Assembly (NCBI GenBank): GCA_944320555.1
Contig: CALUHX010000005.1
Location: 1 to 64,000, forward strand
DNA from: an uncultured Butyricimonas sp.
GTDB taxonomy: Bacteria; Bacteroidota; Bacteroidia; Bacteroidales; Marinifilaceae
Length of the DNA: 64,000 nucleotides
Direction of reading: 5' to 3'
Part shown: positions 7,503 to 17,008 of the stretch, piece after piece
Position numbering within the stretch: the first letter of the stretch is position 1
Layout: every line of letters starts with the position of its first letter
Translations under genes and position numbers: made by a program
The notes under the pieces: generated by a model
The model's database searches: none
What the model saw: only the letters and a program-made list of their open reading frames with translations
What the model was told of the DNA's origin: nothing

Positions 7503-8588
7503 CTACTTCTCCTTCAAAATATCCACAAGCCGCTTGCGGAGGTCGGAGCCGTAAAGGTTCTTGGCGACGATGTTGTTGTCCGCATCCAGCAGGAACAACA
7601 CCGGGACCGAGCGGATGCAATATTGGGCGACCACCTCGGAGGCCTCGCCTTTCAAATCGCAACAACTTTGCCAAGTTACCCCATCCTCTCCTATCGCGCG
7701 GCTCCAAGCCTGAGCGTCGGTATCCAAAGAAACCCCAACAATCTCCAACCCTTGAGGGTGGTATTGCTGGTAAAGCCGCAGCAACTCCACGTTCAGATTG
7801 CGCGACGCCTGGTCCCACGAACCCCAGAAATACACGATTTTGGCCTTGGCCTTCGTATTGTAAAGCCCGACAACGCCTCCCGCCGCGCCCGGCAATTTGA
7901 AGTCGGGAGCCACGCCATTGACCTCCACCTGGCGGTATCGCTCAATCTGCTCCTCGACAGCCTTTCCGAAGAAAGTCGCCTTGGCCTTCTCTCCCAACAA
8001 GCCATACCGCTCCTCCAGTTGTGGCAAATCGATGTCCCGCATCGTGGACGCCACGACGTATGCCGCCACATAAGTATCGGCGTTCTCCTGCAACAACTTC
8101 ACTTCCCGGGCTTGCACATCCGTCAAGAATTGTTGGAATTGCAAGTCGATTTCCTGCATCTTCTTCTTGTCCCTCTTTTTCTCCGCTTCCACGTAATCGT
8201 CCTGCAAAGACTGCCGCTTGTTCTGCAATTCGACCGTCAGCATATCAAAACGGGCCAGCAGCTTCTGCGCCTCCCCGCCACCCGTCACCACGCCACCCGA
8301 CAACACGCCGAAATCAGCGTTCTCCAACATCAACTCCGCTACAACTTCCTTCTGCGCCGTCTGAACACACGCCCAGCACACACCGTCCACCTGCCCCGTG
8401 AACACAAATTTCCCTGCGTTCACCTGCGTCCTCCCGACAATCCCCACCCCGGTTTCCTGTTGTGCGACCAACACCAACTCTCCGTCCGGCAATCCGACCA
8501 CATTGCCCTCAATCTTATAAGAATTCTGGGCTTCTGCATGCGAAATCACCAACGCAAAAACAGCCAACAACAATAATAATTTCTTCAT
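7503..8588 (-). CDS. TlpA-like thioredoxin-fold protein lacking the CxxC pair
   Basis: 361 residues with a signal peptide (MKKLLLLLAVFALVISHAEA), an N-terminal DUF4369-like beta domain, a charged helical middle and a C-terminal AhpC/TSA-thioredoxin domain (APDFKLPG ... IVYFWGSWDQASRNLNVE ... SVPVLFLLDADN). Where TlpA/ResA proteins have WCxxC this protein has WDQAS, so dithiol redox chemistry at that site is lost. It is the last gene of the FecR-SusCD operon and is again GC-rich, unlike the lipoprotein genes before it. A periplasmic location is expected. It may bind a partner or use the other cysteines (CCDLKG, CWAC). Confidence 0.85.
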   Translation of the reverse strand: MKKLLLLLAVFALVISHAEAQNSYKIEGNVVGLPDGELVLVAQQETGVGIVGRTQVNAGKFVFTGQVDGVCWACVQTAQKEVVAELMLENADFGVLSGGVVTGGGEAQKLLARFDMLTVELQNKRQSLQDDYVEAEKKRDKKKMQEIDLQFQQFLTDVQAREVKLLQENADTYVAAYVVASTMRDIDLPQLEERYGLLGEKAKATFFGKAVEEQIERYRQVEVNGVAPDFKLPGAAGGVVGLYNTKAKAKIVYFWGSWDQASRNLNVELLRLYQQYHPQGLEIVGVSLDTDAQAWSRAIGEDGVTWQSCCDLKGEASEVVAQYCIRSVPVLFLLDADNNIVAKNLYGSDLRKRLVDILKEK

Positions 8589-8628
8589 TTCAAATACTTA
8601 TTTATTGTACAGCAAAAACAAGGATATA

Positions 8629-10131
8629 TCAAAATACATCTATCCCCGCTAAGCTTATCCCAAAATTCTGACCATAAACTTGATCATAAAATGTAAAACG
8701 CAAATAACGCACATCTTTAGGAGCTTTAAAATACAGATATGTTGCTTCTCCACTACTAACGCCCAACGTGTTATCTTCCACATAGGTCGCATTTTCCCAA
8801 GCTAATCTATCAGAAGACGTTTCAATCTTTACCACTGTCGGCATCAATCTCCGTCCTTGCATATCTCTTGGTTCAAACGAATTTTGCAAAACTCGAACAC
8901 CCGTAACTGTCCTAACTTCTTGCATATTCACTTCTATTTCATAAGTCCTAGCCTGCGCAGATAATAATTCTGTTTGCCAATTTGTATTAACATCACCATC
9001 AAATAAATAATCCAAATGACTATCAAAATCTCCTTCATCTTCAACGGAACAAGAAACGACCCAATTACTCCCATCCATAAACTCCACATTAGGTTGTTCA
9101 TTAGTATTACCTTTTTCTTCAACATAATTAGGAACTTCATCAACAAAATAATGATTACTATAACGTTCCACCTTTAATTGATTCAATTGATGCAATACAT
9201 CAAGAGTAAACAACGAACGTTCCATATCCATCAACATTGAATATGCTACCGTATCATTTCTATCTACGTTCATATACCTCCCCTTTCCCAAAACAAGCCT
9301 CTCCAAATTAGGCATATTCAACAAATCCTCAAAAGAATTTAAATCATAATCAAATTCTATTTCTGTCAACGAATTTATCCAAGCATCTGTTATCTCCTCC
9401 TGTCCATATTTTTCCTTTGCCCATTGCTTAAAGTCAGTCGTATATAACTTATCATGTGAAAGGACGTATGGCTCAAACACTATCAAATCCTCACAACCTT
9501 CCACACGCCCTCTTCTATACACAGAAATGTCTTTACTCGGATCTATTGCATCCTCTAATAAATAATATTTATTATTTCCACAAAAATCAGATGTCAATTC
9601 CAGATGCTTTAATTCCCCTTCCTTGGTATAATAATTCAATGAAGCAGAATCCACATTTGACTGCCAATCCGAAAAAAACAACACCAAACGATCCTCTATA
9701 TAAGCGTGTTTAGCCACAATCCTTGTAAAGGAACGAATCACCTCATGTTCTTCCGTATAAGGTCTTGCATACAACGAAGAAGATAGAGAGGTACTACCAT
9801 TTTTGTCAACACCGGCTACGAAAATCTCATAATTTCCATCTTCCAAATTTTCAATGCTAAATTCTGAAACATCCTTCGCAAGCAACGTGTCCTTGGATAC
9901 ACCATCCAAATCCCACTGCACTTTAATATTGACAATTGCAGGATCCACACTATTTGTCCATTTTACGACTAACCGTTTCCACCCGGAAGACACAGAAATA
10001 TCTGACGGTTTTCCTAAATAACGGACGACTCCGTCACCCGCATAATCACTATACGTGTCTTCTAACTTTTCACAACTAACAGCTAACACTGCAAGTACAA
10101 TACACACATATTTACTAATTTCAAATTTCAT
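8629..10131 (-). CDS. SusD-associated lipoprotein with DUF4998-like and F5/8 type C-like domains
   Basis: 500 residues. The N-terminus MKFEISKYVCIVLAVLAVSCEK is a lipoprotein signal with Cys as lipidation site. The next part resembles DUF4998 (a fibronectin-like fold). The C-terminal 150 residues (DYLFDGDVNTNWQTE ... ITGVRVLQN-like ... VRYLRFTFYDQ) have the layout of a discoidin (F5/8 type C) carbohydrate-binding domain. It follows the DUF4959-type lipoprotein by 2 bases in an AT-rich stretch. Likely surface-exposed and helping substrate capture with SusCD; substrate unknown. Confidence 0.75.
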   Translation of the reverse strand: MKFEISKYVCIVLAVLAVSCEKLEDTYSDYAGDGVVRYLGKPSDISVSSGWKRLVVKWTNSVDPAIVNIKVQWDLDGVSKDTLLAKDVSEFSIENLEDGNYEIFVAGVDKNGSTSLSSSLYARPYTEEHEVIRSFTRIVAKHAYIEDRLVLFFSDWQSNVDSASLNYYTKEGELKHLELTSDFCGNNKYYLLEDAIDPSKDISVYRRGRVEGCEDLIVFEPYVLSHDKLYTTDFKQWAKEKYGQEEITDAWINSLTEIEFDYDLNSFEDLLNMPNLERLVLGKGRYMNVDRNDTVAYSMLMDMERSLFTLDVLHQLNQLKVERYSNHYFVDEVPNYVEEKGNTNEQPNVEFMDGSNWVVSCSVEDEGDFDSHLDYLFDGDVNTNWQTELLSAQARTYEIEVNMQEVRTVTGVRVLQNSFEPRDMQGRRLMPTVVKIETSSDRLAWENATYVEDNTLGVSSGEATYLYFKAPKDVRYLRFTFYDQVYGQNFGISLAGIDVF

Positions 10132-10133
10132 AA

Positions 10134-11420
10134 CTACTCCTTTCCTACATAAAGTTCAAATTCATGAAAAGTCACATGACGCTCTACATTATAATCAGTT
10201 CCATTATAAGAAACGGAAGTGTCGTTAACAACAACCTTCACATAACGATAGTTTTTTTCCAATATTGGAAAATTTATCGCCAAGTAACATGGTTCTGCTT
10301 TCTCCAATTCCAATTCCGTCCTATAAAACACATCTCGCCCTGCATTTCCTTCACTCCGCGCAGCCCATCTTAAACCAGGATCCAAATCACGAGCCTCTTC
10401 ATAATGCCCCACTTCATCCCATGACACTTTATCATTCGACGCATAAATTGTTATATTACACGGCAATCTATTCTCATAAGCATTAGCAAGAATACCCATA
10501 AAAGAACGAGATAATGATAATATTGCGTAAATTCGTACTTCCGCCAACAATTTGGGCTCTTTCAAATCAAGCTCAAACAAAGCTTTTCCAAAACAATTTG
10601 GACCAGCAATATAGGTTCCCATATAATGTATATTACCTCCAAAACTCGTAAAACCTTTTAAATCGCCATCAAACAAATAATCCTTACTTATACCATTTTG
10701 ATCATCTTTTATACCTAAACCCTCAGGATCTGAATACTCAAATGACTCAGGCTCTAATTTCATGGTATTAAAAGATTTTACATTCTCCCATATTTGCTGC
10801 TTCACAATATAACCTCGAAAATCTTCTGTTCGCACCACAACGGTATGTTCCGAAGCCTCCTGCTGTACTTGCAAATTCAAGCTATCTTTCCCCTCACCAA
10901 AAACAAAACTCCTAACCAACAGCGTATCAATCTCTTTAGTCAACGGATTTTCTCCAACATAAAACACATGAGCCATTCCTTCTCCACCTGCTGGAACATT
11001 GTACGAAAGCGAAAATCCATTCCAACCTGGTTTTACTTCTATCTCATTAAAGAAGGCAACCGGTCCAGAATCTTGTGTGTCAAAGGTAACTTTTGTTGCT
11101 CCGGATTCAACCCCATTTCTATCACAAAGAGTCACCCTTCCTTCCACATTTTGTTGCGCCTCATTAAAGCCGTGTAAAACAACAGAATCACAGGCATAGC
11201 TTCCCTCCCGCACAATTTCTTGTCCAAAAGCATCTTTATAACGCACTCGAATAGCCATAACATCCAAATCAGAAGGCAATTCATAATACATTACCGCTCC
11301 TCCTGGTATCGCTTTGAATGAGATATTTTCTTGAGCTATCCCAACATTAAACATACTTTCATCATCATTGCACGCCCAAAAGAGGACGAACATATACAAT
11401 AAACAAATATATTTATTCAT
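10134..11420 (-). CDS. SusD-associated lipoprotein (DUF4959/DUF5126/DUF5000 layout)
   Basis: 428 residues starting MNKYICLLYMFVLFWACNDD, a lipoprotein signal with Cys 17. The start at 11420 is chosen over 11462 because the longer frame would overlap the SusD gene and hide the signal. The protein has an N-terminal Ig-like part, a middle part, and a discoidin-like C-terminus (DYLFDGDLKGFTSFGGN ... AEVRIYAIL ... YRYVKVVVND). It is typically encoded directly after SusD in Bacteroidetes glycan loci. AT-rich compared with the genome around it. Confidence 0.75.
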   Translation of the reverse strand: MNKYICLLYMFVLFWACNDDESMFNVGIAQENISFKAIPGGAVMYYELPSDLDVMAIRVRYKDAFGQEIVREGSYACDSVVLHGFNEAQQNVEGRVTLCDRNGVESGATKVTFDTQDSGPVAFFNEIEVKPGWNGFSLSYNVPAGGEGMAHVFYVGENPLTKEIDTLLVRSFVFGEGKDSLNLQVQQEASEHTVVVRTEDFRGYIVKQQIWENVKSFNTMKLEPESFEYSDPEGLGIKDDQNGISKDYLFDGDLKGFTSFGGNIHYMGTYIAGPNCFGKALFELDLKEPKLLAEVRIYAILSLSRSFMGILANAYENRLPCNITIYASNDKVSWDEVGHYEEARDLDPGLRWAARSEGNAGRDVFYRTELELEKAEPCYLAINFPILEKNYRYVKVVVNDTSVSYNGTDYNVERHVTFHEFELYVGKE

Positions 11421-11439
11421 AACCAAGCACTTTAATTTA

Positions 11440-13383
11440 TTACCAATTTGGATTTTGCACACAATTAGCTTTCAAAACCTCTTCAGCTCTTAAAGGAAAC
11501 AAATAATCCCGAGGAGCCGCAAAAGCTCGCTTCGTCCATACAGGAACAGGCCCATTATAATTATTATAAAACACATCAGCACTACTTCCCAATATATTCC
11601 AACCATACAAAGGTTCATTCAACTCAGATTCTGCCGTTAACCAACGACGTAAATTCCAAAACCGTCTCCCCTCAAATGCGAACTCAATGTCCCATTCCCT
11701 GTGAATGATTTCCCTCATGCCTTCTTTGGTTTTTATTTTATCTGGTGCATTGGAATAATTAATCCAGGATGTCTCTACATCCGGGATGCCGGCCCGTTCC
11801 CGAATCACATTCAACGGAGCGTACACATGCTCATAATCCGGTGATTCCAGATACTCATTCCACGCTTCAGCTTTCATCAAATAAAGTTCTGCCAGACGAA
11901 ATACAACTGCGACATTCCCATTTACACCATCTACAGCATAACGAGCAGGTTTTACATTAGAATAAGAACCTTTTTTCATCCAATAACCTGTCAGATTCTG
12001 TGGCACAGAATTATTAATTACATCTGCTTGTGTTCCAAATTTTTCCCCTTGGTATGCTGTAACTAACTTCAAATCTGATGTAGTCGGACCCATCTGCCAA
12101 TAACAACGATCTGCTGCTATATGAGCATAAAAACGAGGCTCTCTCCTCAAATGCAAATTTAATACCTCCGTATTTAACGGCACCACATTTCTATAATCAG
12201 GACTTGTTTCTTTTCCCATTTGATAACGAGTACCAAAAGACCATTCTTTATCCGATTCTATAGGCAACCCGTTTTCCGTATAATACAATTCCACCATTTT
12301 TATACTTGGAGCTATACACCCTAGATTCGAACCCGAATAATCAGTATCTGTACTCTTAAAATAAGGCAATGTTTTCGATGACCAAAATACATGACTCGCA
12401 GTTTTTTGTGGCACAAACATCTGTAATGCTTCATCATGTACGAAGTTTCTCGCCAATACCGAGTTCTCAATATCGGCCATAACTCCAAGCATTGGTGTAA
12501 CGCCTACATTGCCATCTATTAATTTCTTACCATTTTGTAAACAAATTTGTATCGCAGTATCTGCCGCTTCTGCTGCTCTTTTCCACTTTTCAGAATCATA
12601 CTCGGGATTAAAAAGCTGCTCTCCTGCCTTATTGACAAAACCCGCATAATTTTTATTGCCATTAAACATCGGAGATGCCGCAAACAACAAAACCTGAGCT
12701 TTTAAAGCCGCTGCCCCCTCTAAACAATAATACCCCTTATGGCTTTGGTCTTTTTGAGAAAACGGCGGCAAAACCTCCATTGCTTCATCTAACAATTGCA
12801 CTATTGCGTTCACACAGGTATCAATAGGAGATCTCGGCAACTGCATCTCTTCAACATCTGCGTTAGCATTCACATTTTCTGGAACTAGAATAATCGGACC
12901 ATAACGACGCATCAACTCAAAATAAAAATGAGCCTTTAACGCTTTTATTTCAGCTGTCCAAATATCTTTCTCGGCCTGTTCCATATTATAAACGTGATTT
13001 ATATTTTCAAAGAAAATATTACAATAACGAATACCCGCATAAAATTCGTCACTTTTCCATATATTGCCGTAAGGATCTTGTGACATTTGTAAACCATCGC
13101 CTATAAAAAAACCTTCATACGCAGGGAATCTATTCCTCATATATTCACCAGCCACAATCTCATCCGACCCCGTAAACGCAGGATTTTCCATAACCGACGT
13201 AACAGGCGCCGTTAAGATAACGTAACATGTTTTCATCCAGTCTTCCGCCTGCTCACGTTTTTCGAATATTGTCTCGATTGTCTCGATATCATTTTCAGGG
13301 ACAACATCTAAATAATCGCAACTACTTAAAGCAAATAACACCGAAACAATTATTAATCTTAAATACCTCATTTCTATTTTCAT
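11440..13383 (-). CDS. SusD/RagB-family outer-membrane lipoprotein
   Basis: 647 residues. The lipoprotein signal ends in LFALSSC. The mature N-terminus DYLDVVPENDIETIETIFE and the TPR-like helices (AEIKALKAHFYFELMRRYGP) are typical SusD features, as is the C-terminal FAFEGRRFWNLRRW motif. It binds and delivers ligand to the SusC channel encoded next to it. Start could also be 13371. Low GC relative to flanking host genes. Confidence 0.95.
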   Translation of the reverse strand: MKIEMRYLRLIIVSVLFALSSCDYLDVVPENDIETIETIFEKREQAEDWMKTCYVILTAPVTSVMENPAFTGSDEIVAGEYMRNRFPAYEGFFIGDGLQMSQDPYGNIWKSDEFYAGIRYCNIFFENINHVYNMEQAEKDIWTAEIKALKAHFYFELMRRYGPIILVPENVNANADVEEMQLPRSPIDTCVNAIVQLLDEAMEVLPPFSQKDQSHKGYYCLEGAAALKAQVLLFAASPMFNGNKNYAGFVNKAGEQLFNPEYDSEKWKRAAEAADTAIQICLQNGKKLIDGNVGVTPMLGVMADIENSVLARNFVHDEALQMFVPQKTASHVFWSSKTLPYFKSTDTDYSGSNLGCIAPSIKMVELYYTENGLPIESDKEWSFGTRYQMGKETSPDYRNVVPLNTEVLNLHLRREPRFYAHIAADRCYWQMGPTTSDLKLVTAYQGEKFGTQADVINNSVPQNLTGYWMKKGSYSNVKPARYAVDGVNGNVAVVFRLAELYLMKAEAWNEYLESPDYEHVYAPLNVIRERAGIPDVETSWINYSNAPDKIKTKEGMREIIHREWDIEFAFEGRRFWNLRRWLTAESELNEPLYGWNILGSSADVFYNNYNGPVPVWTKRAFAAPRDYLFPLRAEEVLKANCVQNPNW

Positions 13384-13386
13384 ATT

Positions 13387-16300
13387 TCAAAAACTAAATG
13401 TTAAGCCAAGTGTATAAGTCTTTTGAATCGGATAGTTAAATCCGTCCTCACCCAATTCCACATCCCAAACTTTGAAATCTGAGATCATAAACGGATTATT
13501 GGCACGTACAAAAAATTTCACATAGTTCAATTTCCATTTATCCATTAGCGCTTGCGGCATACTGTAAGCCAACTCCAATTGAGTACAACGCAAGAATGAA
13601 CATTCTCTCATAAAATAAGTACTCTTACGCACCTCTGAATTATCTGCATTATACCAATCTTCTTGGGGATTATGTTCTACAATATTCTTTGTTGACAACC
13701 GCGGCCAAAAAGGTCGTGTGTCCATATTATCCTCAGACCAGTGAGAATCATAGATTTCTTTCAACATCGAATTGTCTCCCGCAAACGGAGATATTGATTT
13801 CGGGTTCATGAAAAATGAACGTTTGCCAGAACCTTGAAATGCGAAACTAAACTCCCAATCTTTTAACTGGAGAAATCCCTGGAAACCATAAATCAATCGA
13901 GGAGTTTCTGGGAAACCAATATAAGTAGCGTCTTCCACATCTATTACCCCATCATTATTCAAATCTCGATAACGAATATCCCCAGGCATAACATCACCCC
14001 CTTGAACAGGAGAGTTGTCTATTTCAGCCTGATCTCTAAACAATCCTTCTGCAATATAACCAATTTGTTGAGAAATCTCTTGTCCTTTCACACGCTGCCA
14101 CTCTGGCTTAGCCGTTGCTTCCTCTATTTCCTTGTAGATTGATTTACTATATGTCAATGTCCCATTCAAAATCATCCAAAAATCATTTGAAAAAGCATGC
14201 TGTATTTTCCCCGAAAAATCAATTCCTCTCATCCGAGACTTTCCAATATTATCCAAAGGAGCAACTTCTATTCCGGCAGATGCGGGCAATGTAACCCTCG
14301 AACCGATTACATTATGACGTATCTCTTGAAATGCGTCCAAAGTAAACTCAAACAAACCGTCAAACAATTTCGCTTCAATTCCCAAATTTAATTGTTCGGC
14401 TATTTCCCATTCTATATTATCATTGGCATAAGCAGAAACCATATAACGAAAATAATTTATCCCTCCTCCCGGTTGAGGATCTTGGTATCTAATACTATTT
14501 CTTCCTATTTCTGGTAAAAATACAAAACGAGGAGTTGCTATCACACCGTCATTACCAACTCTACCGTAAGAAGCCCTAACTTTCAAATAAGGGACCCATT
14601 TAGCAATAGATTGCATAAAAGATTCATTAGAAGCAACCCATGCCAATCCTCCTGCAGGGAAAAATCCCATTCGATTGTTCTCTGCAAAACGTTCCGAACC
14701 ATTATACCCAAAACTACCTTCTATAAAATAACGGTCTTTATACCCATAACTACCACGCATAGAAAATGTTAAATTTCTTTGAGGCATTCCATTCAACACA
14801 CTAGGAACTGGAGTATATGTCCTTTCTTGCATTTGGAATACACCTGTCAATGAAGTTTGATGATTTTTCCAAGCTGCCGTATGTATCAATTGAGCTTCAT
14901 AAGTAACTTGCGTTTCGGTCTCTGAAGTCTGATCTCCTATTGATAACGTACGCACAGATTCTTCTGGTCTTATGGCTTGAAGCGTATGTTTGCCTGTTTC
15001 AAAATCATAACTAGCCAAAGCATATCTATAAGGTTTTGTGGAAAAAGGTGTTGTATAGTAACCGGATTGTGCCAAAGACACACTCGCACGTAATTCCAAA
15101 CCTTTAATTAAAGCCGACAAATTTTGAATGTATTCTGCTCTATTTGTCATTGAATAACGTGTCCGTTCTATATAGCCTTGATGTAACGACATATATGGAT
15201 TTTTAGCATCTGCTTCAGTCGTTCCAAAACGCAAATGCGGCCAATTATAAAAATCATCACCTGGATAAAGAGGAGCAAAATCCACAGGAGATGCGGCAAA
15301 AGCCAATGCATACGCTGCAGTCACATCGGTTAATGGCCCATGATATTTATCCAACGACGCCGATGAATTTATCAACAATTTAATACCTGCCTTTAGATCA
15401 ATATTCAAATTTACTCTATACGAAGTTTGATTATTAGTAATATTACAATCAAAATCATTTAACTTATCCGTCTTCAGCATACCCATATCTCGCACATAAT
15501 TCAATGACGCATAATATTGTATTACACGAGAACCTCCACGTACGCTTAAACCTGCACGGTGATTCACATTGTAATTCTTAAACATAATATCATACCAATT
15601 ATTTGCTGGATAAACCCAAGAAGGATATTTACCAGATGCAGTCCTAGTAATAACCTCTTCACTATATTTGGGCGTTGATAATTGTCCTCGTCCAATAGCA
15701 GCCTGATTATACATACGCATATAAGTAATAGGATCGACGACCTCTATTTCTTTCGTAGGCATAGAGAAAACAGCCTCGTAACGAGCTGAGGCATACACGC
15801 TCCCCTCTTCCCCTTTCTTTGTCGTCACCATAATAACACCGTTCGCTCCACGAGCACCATACATTGCCGTGGCAGAAGCGTCTTTCAATACAGAAAAAGT
15901 TTCAATATCTTCAGGCGCAATACGCGACAAATCCAACTTCGAAGATTCCACCCCGTCAATCAATATCAAAGGATCTATATTTGCTCCCGTTTGAAATGAA
16001 GTAATTCCCCGGATATAAAATTTTGTATTCATTTCCTCCTCTGTCAACGCACCAGGAATACCACCCGTCTGCCAAGCGATCATCCCGGGGATACGTCCGG
16101 CGAAACTCGCCGTCAAATCACTGTTGGACGACTTCAAATCCATAGGCCGTACCGTGGAAATGGCAGAAACCACGCTCTCTTTCTTCTGCGTACCGAATGC
16201 GACAACGGCGACCTCTTCCAAATCTTCCGTCGTCGACTTCAACGTCACGTTTATCGTCTCCTGTCCCTGAATGGGTATCACCTCCGTGCGGTATCCCACG

Positions 16301-16860
16301 AAAGAGACTTTCAACACATCAGTCGGCTTGACGTTCAACTCATAACGCCCGTTCTCGTCAGAGGCCACCCCTTGCGTCGTTCCATGAATCACGATGGTCG
16401 CTCCCGGGATGGGATTCCCCTTGTCATCGGTGACACGTCCTTTCAATTTCATGAGGTCCTCTGCCTTGTCCTCGGCTGCGACATCTTTCGAACGAATTAA
16501 TATTAACTCGCCCACAATCTCATACGTGTAGCGAGAATCTTTCAGCAATCTGGTCAACGCCGTGTCCACCGGCACATTTTTCACATTGATGGAAAAATAT
16601 TCCTCCCGATTGGCGTTCTTGCTATCTTGAAATCCATAGTTCAGCCCCGTTTGCTTTTTGATTTCGGAAAGGATGTAGACCAGCGTGCGCTGGGTGATGT
16701 TCAGGGTCACGGTTTTCTCGTCATCCTCCACGGCCACAGGCAAGACGGAGGGGGCGGCAATCGATTGTCGCGGCAAGCAAAAACCGGCAACAAAGATTAA
16801 AAAAAGACAAACGGCAAATTTATTCGCCTTGGTCTTCGTGTTTTGTTTTGTTTTTGTCAT
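13387..16860 (-). CDS. SusC/RagA-family TonB-dependent transporter with STN domain
   Basis: About 1157 residues. After a signal peptide there is an STN (secretin/TonB N-terminal) domain (LNITQRTLVYILSEIKKQTG), then a carboxypeptidase-regulatory-like domain (VTDDKGNPIPGATIVIHGT), the plug with the SusC signature LKDASATAMYGARGANGVI, and a beta-barrel ending TLGLTFSF. STN domains signal to FecR anti-sigma factors, and FecR is the next gene upstream. Base composition changes sharply near 16.04-16.08 kb: the STN/regulatory end is GC-rich and the plug/barrel AT-rich, so the gene looks mosaic. Confidence 0.95.
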   Translation of the reverse strand: MTKTKQNTKTKANKFAVCLFLIFVAGFCLPRQSIAAPSVLPVAVEDDEKTVTLNITQRTLVYILSEIKKQTGLNYGFQDSKNANREEYFSINVKNVPVDTALTRLLKDSRYTYEIVGELILIRSKDVAAEDKAEDLMKLKGRVTDDKGNPIPGATIVIHGTTQGVASDENGRYELNVKPTDVLKVSFVGYRTEVIPIQGQETINVTLKSTTEDLEEVAVVAFGTQKKESVVSAISTVRPMDLKSSNSDLTASFAGRIPGMIAWQTGGIPGALTEEEMNTKFYIRGITSFQTGANIDPLILIDGVESSKLDLSRIAPEDIETFSVLKDASATAMYGARGANGVIMVTTKKGEEGSVYASARYEAVFSMPTKEIEVVDPITYMRMYNQAAIGRGQLSTPKYSEEVITRTASGKYPSWVYPANNWYDIMFKNYNVNHRAGLSVRGGSRVIQYYASLNYVRDMGMLKTDKLNDFDCNITNNQTSYRVNLNIDLKAGIKLLINSSASLDKYHGPLTDVTAAYALAFAASPVDFAPLYPGDDFYNWPHLRFGTTEADAKNPYMSLHQGYIERTRYSMTNRAEYIQNLSALIKGLELRASVSLAQSGYYTTPFSTKPYRYALASYDFETGKHTLQAIRPEESVRTLSIGDQTSETETQVTYEAQLIHTAAWKNHQTSLTGVFQMQERTYTPVPSVLNGMPQRNLTFSMRGSYGYKDRYFIEGSFGYNGSERFAENNRMGFFPAGGLAWVASNESFMQSIAKWVPYLKVRASYGRVGNDGVIATPRFVFLPEIGRNSIRYQDPQPGGGINYFRYMVSAYANDNIEWEIAEQLNLGIEAKLFDGLFEFTLDAFQEIRHNVIGSRVTLPASAGIEVAPLDNIGKSRMRGIDFSGKIQHAFSNDFWMILNGTLTYSKSIYKEIEEATAKPEWQRVKGQEISQQIGYIAEGLFRDQAEIDNSPVQGGDVMPGDIRYRDLNNDGVIDVEDATYIGFPETPRLIYGFQGFLQLKDWEFSFAFQGSGKRSFFMNPKSISPFAGDNSMLKEIYDSHWSEDNMDTRPFWPRLSTKNIVEHNPQEDWYNADNSEVRKSTYFMRECSFLRCTQLELAYSMPQALMDKWKLNYVKFFVRANNPFMISDFKVWDVELGEDGFNYPIQKTYTLGLTFSF

Positions 16861-17008
16861 AAATTTGTGAATCAAAATTATAGATATAAACTTGTTTTAT
16901 GTCTCTTGACACGGCTGAAGCCTCTGACCTGAGAAATCGGACTCCGGCGGTGTTCGAAAGGAGAATCACCACCTTGGGCGATTCTCTTTCTATTTTAATC
17001 AAAAACGA

